A stretch of DNA of 38,613 nt from positions 1 to 38,613 of the forward strand of contig WHTC01000007.1 in assembly GCA_009379795.1 (NCBI GenBank), read 5' to 3'. Below are positions 1 through 10,168 of this stretch, one piece after another (the first letter of the stretch is position 1; each line of letters begins with the position of its first letter). The stretch comes from Nitriliruptorales bacterium (GTDB taxonomy: Bacteria; Actinomycetota; Nitriliruptoria; Euzebyales; Egibacteraceae). The notes under the pieces were generated by a model. That model saw nothing but the letters and a program-made list of their open reading frames with translations, made no database searches and had not been told where the DNA came from. The position numbers were made by a program, and so were the translations under genes.

Positions 1-2
1 CC

Positions 3-749
3 GGGGCTCTGGATCGTGGGCTGGCGGCGATTGCGGGCGACGACGAGGAGGACGGGCAGCAGCCCGGAGGGCTGATTCCACTCCTGGCCGACTGGACCCT
101 CGGGCTGCTGGCGCCACCTGTTGCCGCGGAGGTCGCCGGGGTGGTCGCCGAGCACCCGGACCGGGCGGCGAGGGCGCGTCTGCTGCGTCGCGGCCGCCGC
201 CGACTGGAGGGCCTGCCCCCGCCCTCCGACATGGGCCAGCGCATCCTGGTCGCAGTGCTGGCCGACACGCCCCCGGGCAGCACCGCCTCCCAGGCGCAGG
301 ACGGCACGCAGGACGCGGACACCGGCGGTCCGCAGGTCCCGGACACCGGCGGTCCGCAGGACCCGGACACCGGCGGTCCGCAGGACCCGGACACCGGCGG
401 TCCGCAGATCCCGGACACCGGCGGTCCGCAGGACGCGGACCACGGTCCGGTCGAGGCCGAGCGCCGCGAGCCCCCCGGCGAGGAAGCCGCCGACGCCGGC
501 GGCGTCGAGGACGCGGCGGCCGACGACGGCACCCCAGCCGGGACCGAGGGAGCGCAGCGGCCGGATGCCCGGCCCGGCCAGAGGTCGGCGGGAGGGGATC
601 CCGCGGCCGGGCCGGGCATTCTCACCAGCCGGGGGCTGGCGCGGGGCAGTTGGCAGCGCAACCGCCGCTCCGGCGGCCTGCTGCTGCGGCTGCGCGGCGG
701 GACCCTGCGATCCATGGTCCTGCTGATGGCCGTGACCGCCCTCCGGTAG
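3..749 (+). CDS. Hypothetical protein, 5'-truncated by the window, with a Pro/Asp/Thr/Gly/Gln-rich tandem-repeat linker
   Basis: The frame is open from nt 3 through the listed ORF 141-749; it reads ALDRGLAAIAGDDEEDGQQPGGLIPLLADWTLGLLAPPVAAEVAGVVAEHPDRAARARLLRRGRRRLEGLPPPSDMGQRILVAVLAD followed by five PDTGGPQ-type repeats. No family recognised. Confidence 0.5.
   Translation, partial: GALDRGLAAIAGDDEEDGQQPGGLIPLLADWTLGLLAPPVAAEVAGVVAEHPDRAARARLLRRGRRRLEGLPPPSDMGQRILVAVLADTPPGSTASQAQDGTQDADTGGPQVPDTGGPQDPDTGGPQDPDTGGPQIPDTGGPQDADHGPVEAERREPPGEEAADAGGVEDAAADDGTPAGTEGAQRPDARPGQRSAGGDPAAGPGILTSRGLARGSWQRNRRSGGLLLRLRGGTLRSMVLLMAVTALR
318..437 (+). repeat. Five tandem copies of a 24-bp in-frame repeat (GACACCGGCGGTCCGCAGGACCCG)
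   Basis: Copies at 318, 342, 366, 390 and 414, differing at a few positions; encodes DTGGPQ(V/D/I)P repeats. Confidence 0.95.
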
Positions 750-849
750 ACCCCTTCGCGCTGCTGAGTACCCGGCCGGGTGTGCTGGCGATGCGCGCTC
801 GCCAGAGGGCCGCTGCTACCCTTCGCTCCCATGCCGAACAGGAGTCACC

Positions 850-1431
850 GTGAGGGCTGAGGACATTCAGGCCAACCCCTTCGAGTCGATGGTCGAAGCC
901 TCCGTCTGGAGGAAGCTGTACGAGAACCGCACGCTCTATCTGCGCGGCCCGATCGAGGACACCGTGGCCGACACGCTCGTCGCGCAGTTGATGTCCCTGG
1001 ACGCCGAGAGCGACAAGGACGTGACGCTCTACATCAACTCGCCGGGCGGACTGGTGAGCGGCATGTTCGCCGTCTACGACGTCATCAACCTGATGCGGGC
1101 GAAGGTCAACACGGTGTGCGTCGGGGTTGCCGCCTCGGCCGCGGCGTTCCTGCTGGGTACCGGGACGGGCGTCCGCGCGGCCACCCAGAACGCGCGGATC
1201 ATGATCCACCAGCCCCTGGGCGGCGCACGGGGACAGGCCGTGGACATTCAGATCCAGGCCAAACAGATCGTGTTCCTGCGCGAACGCCTCAACGAGATCC
1301 TCGCCGAGCGCACCGGCAAGCCGGTCGAGCAGATCGCCAGGGACACCGATCGGGACTTCTGGCTGTCCGCCGAGGACGCCGTCGACTACGGCCTGATCGA
1401 CGAAGTACGCGAAAAGGCGCGCGGCATCTGA
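850..1431 (+). CDS. clpP: ATP-dependent Clp protease proteolytic subunit (ClpP family)
   Basis: 193 aa; LYINSPGG, VGVAASAAAFLL (catalytic Ser context), ARIMIHQPLGG (catalytic His context), DRDFWLSAEDAVDYGLID. Confidence 0.93.
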   Translation: MRAEDIQANPFESMVEASVWRKLYENRTLYLRGPIEDTVADTLVAQLMSLDAESDKDVTLYINSPGGLVSGMFAVYDVINLMRAKVNTVCVGVAASAAAFLLGTGTGVRAATQNARIMIHQPLGGARGQAVDIQIQAKQIVFLRERLNEILAERTGKPVEQIARDTDRDFWLSAEDAVDYGLIDEVREKARGI

Positions 1432-1465
1432 ACGCCGCGGCCACGCCGGCGACCGCGCGGGTCGC

Positions 1466-2266
1466 CTACCGCTGACAGCGGGGGCAGTAGGTGGTGCCCC
1501 GTCCCCCGAGCACGATCCTGCGCAGCGGGGTGCCATCGCGCGGGCAGGGCCGGCCGGCCTGCCCGTAGGCGATCAGGAAGTCGCCGTTGCGGCCGGGCTG
1601 GCCGTTGACCATCCGATAGTCGCGGAAGGTGGTTCCCTCCCGCTCGATCGCCTCGGCGAGCACCTCACGGATCGCCTGCCAGAGCCGGTCCGTGCGCACC
1701 CGGGACAGGCGGCGGGCGCGGGGGTTGATGCGGGCGCGCCACAGCGCCTCGTCGGCGTAGATGTTGCCCACCCCGGCGACCAGGCGCTGGGTGAGCAGCG
1801 CCGGCTTGACGGCCATTCGGCTGCGGGCGAGGTCGCGGTGGAAGGCGGCGGGGTCGAAGTCGTGGGACAGCGGTTCCGGCCCGAGCCGATCGAGGGTGGC
1901 GATCCCCGAGTAGTCCCCCGCGGTGACCACGGTCAGGCGGCCGAAGCGGCGGACGTCGCGGAAGTCCATCACGCTGTCGTCGAGTTCGAAGGTGGCGCGG
2001 ACGTAGGCGTCCGGGTGCCAGCGGTCGGCGTCGCGGAACCGGAACGACCCGGTCATCCCGAGGTGCATCACCAGCTCCAGCCCGCCGTCCAGCGGCGCGA
2101 GCAGGTACTTGCCGCGCCGGCCGACGCCCTGGATGCGATGACCGGTGACCTTCTCGACCGCGCCGAAGCGTGCCTGCGGGTCCACGGTGACCGCCCGTAC
2201 CAGTCGCCCGCGCAACCGGACGTCCAGTTGGCGGCGGACGCTTTCGACCTCGGGCAGCTCCGGCAT
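1466..2266 (-). CDS. mutM: Formamidopyrimidine-DNA glycosylase (Fpg/MutM/Nei family)
   Basis: Starts MPELPEVESVRRQL (cat at 2264-2266); H2TH-like region GVGNIYADEALWRARINP; C-terminal zinc finger CPRDGTPLRRIVLGGRGTTYCPRCQR. Confidence 0.94.
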   Translation of the reverse strand: MPELPEVESVRRQLDVRLRGRLVRAVTVDPQARFGAVEKVTGHRIQGVGRRGKYLLAPLDGGLELVMHLGMTGSFRFRDADRWHPDAYVRATFELDDSVMDFRDVRRFGRLTVVTAGDYSGIATLDRLGPEPLSHDFDPAAFHRDLARSRMAVKPALLTQRLVAGVGNIYADEALWRARINPRARRLSRVRTDRLWQAIREVLAEAIEREGTTFRDYRMVNGQPGRNGDFLIAYGQAGRPCPRDGTPLRRIVLGGRGTTYCPRCQR

Positions 2267-2403
2267 GACTCCATCATGGCGCACCACACGCCTGGTCCCT
2301 CCAAAGTAGGGTGTGCCGGCGGTGGTCAAGCCGCCGCCATGCCCGCTCCGGTGAGCCGACGCGGCGGATCCCGCGCAGCCCCGGGAACGTCCAAGGAGCC
2401 GCC

Positions 2404-4059
<1,656 letters not shown>

Positions 4060-4072
4060 CGGCGGGGGCGAC

Positions 4073-4954
4073 GTGAGCCGCGCCTTCGTCATCGTCGCCA
4101 ACTCGGAGGCAGGGTCCAGCGACGAAGCCAAGGTCGAGGCGGCACAGGGTGCGCTACGTGCCGCCGGACCGGTCGCGGTCGTCGCGTGCGGGAGCCCCGA
4201 CGATCTCGACAAGGCCCTTGGGGGGCTCGAGGGCCGGACCCTGGTGGTGGCCGGCGGCGACGGCAGCCTGCATCTCGCGGTCCAGCGCCTGCAGGCCATC
4301 GACCCCGAGGAGCTGGCCAGCACCCCGATCGGGCTGATCCCCCTGGGCACCGGCAACGACTTCGCCCGAGGGCTCGGCCTGCCGCTGGATCCAACCGAGG
4401 CCGCCAAGCGGTGCCTGCAGGGAGGGTCGCGCCGCCTGGACCTGCTCATCACCGACGACGGTCAGGTCGTGGTCAACGCCAGCCATGCCGGGCTGGGAGC
4501 ACTGGCCGCGGAGCAGGCCGAGGGCTTGAAGCCGAGGCTGGGCCCCGCCGCCTACCCCCTGGGAGCATTGATCGCCGGTGCGGGTGAGGCCGGCGACCTC
4601 ACCGTGACCGTCGACGGGCAGGTGCTTTCCCAGGGGCCGACGCTGATGGTCGGGATCGCCAACGGGCCGTTCATCGGCGGCGGCGCGGCCCTCGCGCCCG
4701 ATGCCCAACCCGATGACGGACTGTTCGACGTGGTCGTGTCGACGGCGGTCGCTCCCATGGCGCGCATCGCTTTCGCCGCGGCGCTGCGCAACGGCCGCCA
4801 CCTGGAGCGCGACGACGTGCTCCACCGCCGTGGGACCCGGGTGCGGATCGCTGGCGATCCGGTCCCCCACGACATGGACGGCGAGGTCATCCAGGCCCGC
4901 CGCAGCCTGGAGTACCGGGTCGTTCCCGGCGCCTGGCAACTGCTCGGCGGCTGA
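4073..4954 (+). CDS. Diacylglycerol kinase catalytic-domain (DAGK/YegS/BmrU-like) lipid kinase family protein
   Basis: VVAGGDGSLHLAVQ, IGLIPLGTGNDFARGLGLP, DGLFDVVV, HDMDGEV; probable GTG start at 4073 giving VSRAFVIVANSEAG. Confidence 0.88.
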   Translation: MSRAFVIVANSEAGSSDEAKVEAAQGALRAAGPVAVVACGSPDDLDKALGGLEGRTLVVAGGDGSLHLAVQRLQAIDPEELASTPIGLIPLGTGNDFARGLGLPLDPTEAAKRCLQGGSRRLDLLITDDGQVVVNASHAGLGALAAEQAEGLKPRLGPAAYPLGALIAGAGEAGDLTVTVDGQVLSQGPTLMVGIANGPFIGGGAALAPDAQPDDGLFDVVVSTAVAPMARIAFAAALRNGRHLERDDVLHRRGTRVRIAGDPVPHDMDGEVIQARRSLEYRVVPGAWQLLGG

Positions 4955-5026
4955 CTCGGCGCTTGCGAGAAGTCAGGCCGGCGCACCGCGAATGGAGCAT
5001 CATGATGCCTCCGGGAAGGCTGCGAC

Positions 5027-5380
5027 CTACTGCGAATCGCGGGTCCGCCACGATGAGACGGCAGCCCGCAGCGCCGGCACGTCTCTGTACAGGGTCTCCC
5101 ACATCGTGTCGTAATCAAGGCGGTGGTAGACGTGGTCCACCCGGATCCGCAGCCCGATCACGTCCGACCAAGGGACTTCAGGGATGGCGTCGGTCACCTG
5201 AGTGGGCAGTTTCGCCGCAGCGTCCCCAAGCCTTCCGACCACGGCCTCCCCCGCGAGGGGGTGCAGTCTGTCCTCGTTCCACGCCGTCTTGCCTCGCTCA
5301 ACGATGTCGGCAGCCGCATCGCAGGCGTCGAGCAGATCGGCGATCAGCGCCCCGACGGGCCGACGCTCGCGACCGCTCAC
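5027..5380 (-). CDS. HEPN-domain toxin, HepT-like (DUF86) ribonuclease
   Basis: 117 aa with GLRIRVDHVYHRLDYDTMWETL, which contains the HEPN R-x4-H motif followed by x-Tyr; 4-bp overlap with the upstream MNT gene. Confidence 0.8.
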   Translation of the reverse strand: MSGRERRPVGALIADLLDACDAAADIVERGKTAWNEDRLHPLAGEAVVGRLGDAAAKLPTQVTDAIPEVPWSDVIGLRIRVDHVYHRLDYDTMWETLYRDVPALRAAVSSWRTRDSQ

Positions 5381-5922
5381 AGCGACACGGCGTCCGCGAG
5401 CACGTGCTGGTCACGGTCGAGCAGCCCTCCTGAGGTGACGACGTCGACGCGGACGCCAAGCAGTTGCGTGAGTTCCCGGACAAGCCGGACTTCGTCGAGC
5501 AAGCTCCGGCCTGGGGCCATATCAACAAGCAGATCGATGTCGCTATCCGCGTTCTCTTCTCCTCGCACTACCGAGCCGAAGACGCGAACGCCGGACGCCC
5601 CATGCCTTTCCGCAACCCTGAGAATCTGCTCCCGGCGATCTGCGAGGAGTCCGAGGAGACGTCCTTCAATTGGCGCCCTCGGTGGCCCCTGCTCTCCTCG
5701 TTCGGAAGGGACGGCCAGGATCCGCATGTCCGCAGCCGCAATCAGCCGGGCCAGCGTCTCGACGTTCAAGTCCTTCGCCCCGGATTCATAGGCCGACACG
5801 CTTGACTGTGTGGTTCCCGCCCGACGGGCGAGCTCCGCCTGCGACAGTCCAGCGCTGTTCCTTGCGGCTCGAAGCAGGCGGGCTCCGGTTCGGCTCTGTG
5901 GCCGGCTCTTCCCCTGTTCCAT
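5377..5922 (-). CDS. Xre-type HTH fused to a MNT-type minimal nucleotidyltransferase (MntA-like antitoxin)
   Basis: N-terminal HTH LLRAARNSAGLSQAELARRAGTTQSSVSAYESGAKDLNVETLARL; C-terminal RVFGSVVRGEENADSDIDLLVD (GS-x-x-RG...DxD nucleotidyltransferase motif). Confidence 0.88.
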   Translation of the reverse strand: MEQGKSRPQSRTGARLLRAARNSAGLSQAELARRAGTTQSSVSAYESGAKDLNVETLARLIAAADMRILAVPSERGEQGPPRAPIEGRLLGLLADRREQILRVAERHGASGVRVFGSVVRGEENADSDIDLLVDMAPGRSLLDEVRLVRELTQLLGVRVDVVTSGGLLDRDQHVLADAVSL

Positions 5923-5929
5923 CGCCGGG

Positions 5930-5948
5930 AGTATAGCCGTTCAGCTAT
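5930..5948 (-). promoter_or_regulatory. Putative leaderless promoter (-10 TATACT) overlapped by an inverted repeat ATAGC-N6-GCTAT
   Basis: Reverse strand reads ATAGCTGAACGGCTATACTCCCGGCGATGGAACAG; TATACT lies 7 nt before the ATG; the dyad occupies 5933-5948. Confidence 0.55.
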
Positions 5949-5996
5949 GCCCGAAGGGGCAGCGTGAGAAAACGGTATTGAAGGTGCTGGGTAGGG

Positions 5997-6758
5997 CTAG
6001 CGTGGGGCCATGCGGATGGCGCCGTCGAGGCGGATGGTCTCGCCGTTGAGGATCGGGTTCTCGACGATGTGGCGGACCAGGGCGGCATACTCGCCGGGCT
6101 GCCCGAGGCGGCTGGGGTGCGGGATCTGCTGGGCCAGAGAGTCCTGGGCCTTCTGCGGCAGCCCGGCCATCATCGGGGTGGCGAAGATGCCCGGGGCGAT
6201 CGTGCAGACGCGGATCTTCTTGCCGGCCAGGTCGCGGGCGATCGGCAGGGTCATGCCGACCACGCCGCCCTTGGACGCGGAGTAGGCGGCCTGGCCGATC
6301 TGCCCGTCGAATGCGGCGACCGAGGCGGTGTTGACGATCACGCCGCGCTCCTCGCCCTCCGGGTCGGCCTTGACGATCTGCTGGGCGGCCAGGCGGATGA
6401 CGTTGAACGTCCCGATCAGGTTGACCGTGACGACCTGGGTGAACTGCGCGAGCGGGAGCACCCCGTCGCGGCCGAGCACTCGGCCGGGCGTGCCGATCCC
6501 GGCGCAGTTTACCACGATGTGCAGGCCGCCCAGGTCCGCGGCGACCGCCACCGCGGCGGCGACGTCGGGCTCGCTGGTGACGTCGGCGGCGGCAAAGCGC
6601 GCACCCGCACCCAGCCGTTCGGCCACGGCCCTGCCGTCCGAGGACGGGAGGTCGCAGACGACGACCTTCGCGCCGTCGGCCGCCAGCGCCTCCGCCGTGG
6701 CCCGGCCCAGCCCCGACGCGCCACCGGTGACCAGGGCCACCTTGCCCACGATCTCCAT
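5997..6758 (-). CDS. SDR-family NAD(P)-dependent oxidoreductase (3-hydroxyacyl-CoA dehydrogenase type 2-like)
   Basis: [15 protein letters not shown] cofactor motif, [64 protein letters not shown] (YxxxK). Confidence 0.9.
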   Translation of the reverse strand: MEIVGKVALVTGGASGLGRATAEALAADGAKVVVCDLPSSDGRAVAERLGAGARFAAADVTSEPDVAAAVAVAADLGGLHIVVNCAGIGTPGRVLGRDGVLPLAQFTQVVTVNLIGTFNVIRLAAQQIVKADPEGEERGVIVNTASVAAFDGQIGQAAYSASKGGVVGMTLPIARDLAGKKIRVCTIAPGIFATPMMAGLPQKAQDSLAQQIPHPSRLGQPGEYAALVRHIVENPILNGETIRLDGAIRMAPR

Positions 6759-6868
6759 CCGCCAACCTCCGTTCGTGTCCGGTTCCCGGTGTGTCAGCGT
6801 AGAACCACGGAGCCGGCGCCCGGCAGATTTCACGGCCGGCTTTGCAACACCGCGGTCCGGATGTGACG

Positions 6869-8257
6869 ATGAACCCTATGACGACTGCAGCCACGCCATC
6901 TCCACATGTCGACACCCCGGCCTCCTGGAGCCCGGGGTCCTGGCGCGGCCTCCCCGCGGCCCAGCAGCCGGACTGGCCGGATACGGGCGCGCTGGAGTCC
7001 GCGCTGCAGGTGCTCGCCGGGCAGCCGCCGCTGGTGTTCGCCGGTGAGGCGCGCGCGCTGCGCGAGCACCTCGCCCTGGCGTCCCGAGGTGAAGCGTTTC
7101 TGCTGCAGGGCGGGGACTGCGCGGAGACGTTTGCGGCGTTCAGCGCCGACGCGATCCGCGACAAGCTCAAGGTGCTGCTGCAGATGGCGATCGTGCTCAC
7201 CTACGGTGCGCAGATGCCCATCGTCAAGGTCGGGCGGATCGCCGGGCAGTTCGCCAAGCCGAGGTCGTCGGACACCGAGACGGTCGACCGCGTGACCCTG
7301 CCGGCCTACCGGGGCGACGCGGTCAACGGGCTGGACTTCGCGTCCGAGGCGCGGGTGCCGGATCCGGATCGGCTGATCCGCGTCTACAACCAGTCGGCGG
7401 CCACGCTGAACCTGCTGCGCGCCTTCACCCGTGGCGGCTTCGCCGACCTGGAGAAGGTCCACGTCTGGAACCAGGAGTTCGTGGCCGCCTCGCCCCAGGG
7501 CCAGCGCTACAGCGCCCTGGCGGAGGAGATCACCCGCGCGCTGCGGTTTCTCACCGCCTGCGGGGTGGACGTCGCCAACGACCCGACCTTCCACACCGTG
7601 GACTTCTGGACCTCCCACGAAGCGCTGCTGCTCGGCTACGAGGAGGCGTTGACCCGCCAGGACTCGCTGACCGGGGAATGGTTCGACTGCAGCGCCCACA
7701 TGCTGTGGGTCGGGGAGCGCACCCGGGATCCGGACGGGGCTCATGTGCGGTTCCTGTCCGGCGTGCAGAACCCGGTCGGCGTGAAACTGGGGCCGTCGGC
7801 CAATGTCGACGAGGTCGTCGCACTTGCCCAGCGGCTCAACCCGGAGCGCGTCCCCGGCAAGCTGACGCTGATCACGCGCATGGGTGTCGGCCAGGTGGCG
7901 GACCGCCTGCCGTCGCTGGTGCGCGACGTCGCGGACCTCGGGATCCCCGTCGTCTGGTCATGCGACCCGATGCACGGCAACACGTTCACCAGCAACGGCG
8001 GCTACAAGACCCGCCGCTTCACCGACATCCTGGATGAGCTGCGCGTGTTCTTCGCCGTCCACGCTCAGGAGGGCACCACCCCGGGGGGCGTCCACTTCGA
8101 GCTCACCGGCGAGGATGTCACCGAATGCCTCGGGGGGGCGCACGAGATCGCCGACCTCGACCTGTCCACCCGCTACGAGACGGCCTGCGACCCGCGGCTC
8201 AACAACGGGCAGGCCCTGGAACTGGCGTTCCAGATGGCCGAAATGCTCCGCGCGTGA
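6869..8257 (+). CDS. Class II 3-deoxy-7-phosphoheptulonate (DAHP) synthase
   Basis: [90 protein letters not shown]. Confidence 0.95.
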   Translation: MNPMTTAATPSPHVDTPASWSPGSWRGLPAAQQPDWPDTGALESALQVLAGQPPLVFAGEARALREHLALASRGEAFLLQGGDCAETFAAFSADAIRDKLKVLLQMAIVLTYGAQMPIVKVGRIAGQFAKPRSSDTETVDRVTLPAYRGDAVNGLDFASEARVPDPDRLIRVYNQSAATLNLLRAFTRGGFADLEKVHVWNQEFVAASPQGQRYSALAEEITRALRFLTACGVDVANDPTFHTVDFWTSHEALLLGYEEALTRQDSLTGEWFDCSAHMLWVGERTRDPDGAHVRFLSGVQNPVGVKLGPSANVDEVVALAQRLNPERVPGKLTLITRMGVGQVADRLPSLVRDVADLGIPVVWSCDPMHGNTFTSNGGYKTRRFTDILDELRVFFAVHAQEGTTPGGVHFELTGEDVTECLGGAHEIADLDLSTRYETACDPRLNNGQALELAFQMAEMLRA

Positions 8258-8281
8258 ACCGGACGTCGAGCTGGACGCGGC

Positions 8282-9469
8282 TCAGAAGCGGCACTCCCCC
8301 GTGCCGACCGGGCTGTTGGCGGCGATCGCGGTCTGGACGTCAGGCGCGACCCGCTCGGCGGTGAGCGCGTACCCGGTTCCCGGTTCGGCGGAGGCGGCAG
8401 CGAATACCAAGCCCCCGACCAGGCCGTCGCTGGTGACGAAGGGGCCGCCGGAGTCGCCCTGCTGCACCGGTGCCGACAGCGTGAGGATGTCCCGAGGCAC
8501 CAGTCCCCGGCCATAGATGTCCCGCCCGACGGCCTCGCCCCGGGCGCGCACGGCGGCGGGCTTGACGACCTGCTGCTGCTGTCCGCCGGGATAGCCGAGC
8601 GTCGCGCCCGCCGTCCCGCGCTCCGCCGGCGTGCTCACGAAGCCGATCGGCGGGGCGGCGGCGCCAGGCGCCGAGAGCACGGCGAGATCCAGCTCGGGGT
8701 CGAACAGGATCGCGGTGGCGTCGTGCGTCCCCGCCTGGTCACGCACGTTCAGCACCTCTCCCCCGGCGATCACGTGGGCGTTGGTGACGACGAACCCCGG
8801 AGCGGTCACGAACCCGCTGCCCGAGGAGATGCCATCGCATCCCAACGACTGCACCTGCACCGTGCTGCCGGCCGCCGCCTGTTGCGCCGCCGCCACCGCC
8901 GCGTCACTGGGCGGGTCGACTGGCGGTGCGGTCGCGCCGCCGCCGATGCCGCTGAACACCTGGGGGAAGCCCTGCTCCTGCAGGTAGTTGCCCACCTGGC
9001 CGAACAGGTTCGGCGCCTGGGGCAGCGACTGCCCAAGCGCGGTCACGATGCGTGACTCCCGCACCTGCTGGGCGATCACCGGGACCGGCCCCTGCACCAG
9101 GGCCGAGGCGAGCAGCCAGACCACGAGCAGCAGCGAGATCAACCCGACCGCGATGCCGGCACCGCGGTCAACTCCGCCGACTCCGGCGCTGTGAGCCGCC
9201 GCCTGCATGCGGTTGCCCACGGCCACGCCGATCGTCTGCCCCAGCAGGATGAAGGCCAGCAGGACCACGAACGTGATCAGCGCGAGGTCCGTACCCGGCT
9301 GGTCGACGAACTCCGCGGAGATGCGCGGCGCCAGCGTCGCACCGAACAGCAGTCCCGCGGCCGCTCCACCGAAGGTCGCAACCTGCGCCAGGGCACCCTG
9401 GCGGTAACCGCGGATCGCCGCGGAGACCAGCGCGACCAGCAGGAGAACGTCAAGCAGGTTGTACGTCAT
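8282..9469 (-). CDS. MarP-like membrane serine protease (N-terminal CvpA domain plus C-terminal trypsin-like domain)
   Basis: N-terminal multi-TM MTYNLLDVLLLVALVSAAIRGYRQGALAQV; triad contexts FVVTNAHVIAGG, DPELDLAVLSA, QQGDSGGPFV. Confidence 0.9.
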   Translation of the reverse strand: MTYNLLDVLLLVALVSAAIRGYRQGALAQVATFGGAAAGLLFGATLAPRISAEFVDQPGTDLALITFVVLLAFILLGQTIGVAVGNRMQAAAHSAGVGGVDRGAGIAVGLISLLLVVWLLASALVQGPVPVIAQQVRESRIVTALGQSLPQAPNLFGQVGNYLQEQGFPQVFSGIGGGATAPPVDPPSDAAVAAAQQAAAGSTVQVQSLGCDGISSGSGFVTAPGFVVTNAHVIAGGEVLNVRDQAGTHDATAILFDPELDLAVLSAPGAAAPPIGFVSTPAERGTAGATLGYPGGQQQQVVKPAAVRARGEAVGRDIYGRGLVPRDILTLSAPVQQGDSGGPFVTSDGLVGGLVFAAASAEPGTGYALTAERVAPDVQTAIAANSPVGTGECRF

Positions 9470-9647
9470 GAGCCGGACGCTCCTCGTGCCCGCGCCATTT
9501 CGCTGGCCTCTCCTGATCGCCGCCTCGCTCGGCGGACACCCATGACCAGCGCGGGCCATGCGGTCCGACCTGGTCACCCTGGACGATATCCAGCGCGCGC
9601 CGCGACGGCTAAACGGACGGGATCCCGCACGTTCCCGGGAAGCCCAT

Positions 9648-10133
9648 CTATATCAGCGCGCAGATCTGGCCGTCGCTGGCGTGGAGCACAGCCCGCGCGG
9701 CGACCCGCAGAGCGCTGTGGTGCCGCTTGAACTGCTCGATCTCGTCGAAGGCCTCGGCCTCGGGCGAGCCGTTGACCGGCTGGTCCTCGAGCGCGGCGAG
9801 CTCGGCGTCCCAGTCGGTGTCCGCGGCCTCGTCCTTGAGGTGCATCGCCGGCGCCTGTTTCAGCGCCCGCTCCAGATCCTGGATCACCGTCACCACCACA
9901 TCGGTGGTGGTCCGCACCCCCGGCGTGGTGAGCAGGTGAAGGGCCTGCAGCTTGCGCATGGCCATCGCCATGATCAGCTGCGGGTCGCCGAGCTCAGCCA
10001 CGGCCGTGTCGACCCCGCGCAGGTCCAGCGTCACGTGCAGCGGAACCTCGAACCAATCACGCAGAAGTGTGAACAGCGCCTCGGCCGACGTCCGGGCGGC
10101 CAGCAGTTCCCTGGGCTTCGGTATCTCCTCCAT
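9648..10133 (-). CDS. Hypothetical protein, divergent from serB
   Basis: 161-aa ORF starting inside the palindrome at 10129-10168; no family recognised. Confidence 0.7.
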   Translation of the reverse strand: MEEIPKPRELLAARTSAEALFTLLRDWFEVPLHVTLDLRGVDTAVAELGDPQLIMAMAMRKLQALHLLTTPGVRTTTDVVVTVIQDLERALKQAPAMHLKDEAADTDWDAELAALEDQPVNGSPEAEAFDEIEQFKRHHSALRVAARAVLHASDGQICALI

Positions 10134-10168
10134 TGAACCGCAACGGTATACCGTTGCGGTTCAATGGA
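10129..10168. promoter_or_regulatory. 40-bp perfect palindrome spanning both start codons of a divergent gene pair; candidate bidirectional promoter/operator
   Basis: TCCATTGAACCGCAACGGTA|TACCGTTGCGGTTCAATGGA; reverse-strand ATG at 10133-10131 and forward-strand ATG at 10164-10166; symmetric TATACC on both strands. Confidence 0.85.

Noticed and set aside
318-437. Possible CRISPR-like array
   Set aside because: Contiguous 24-bp units with no spacers, in frame within an ORF, no cas genes.
8289-8306. CGGCAC-N6-GTGCCG hairpin as terminator for the DAHP synthase gene
   Set aside because: Only a 6-bp stem inside the convergent protease coding region, no T-tract; not strong enough to call.
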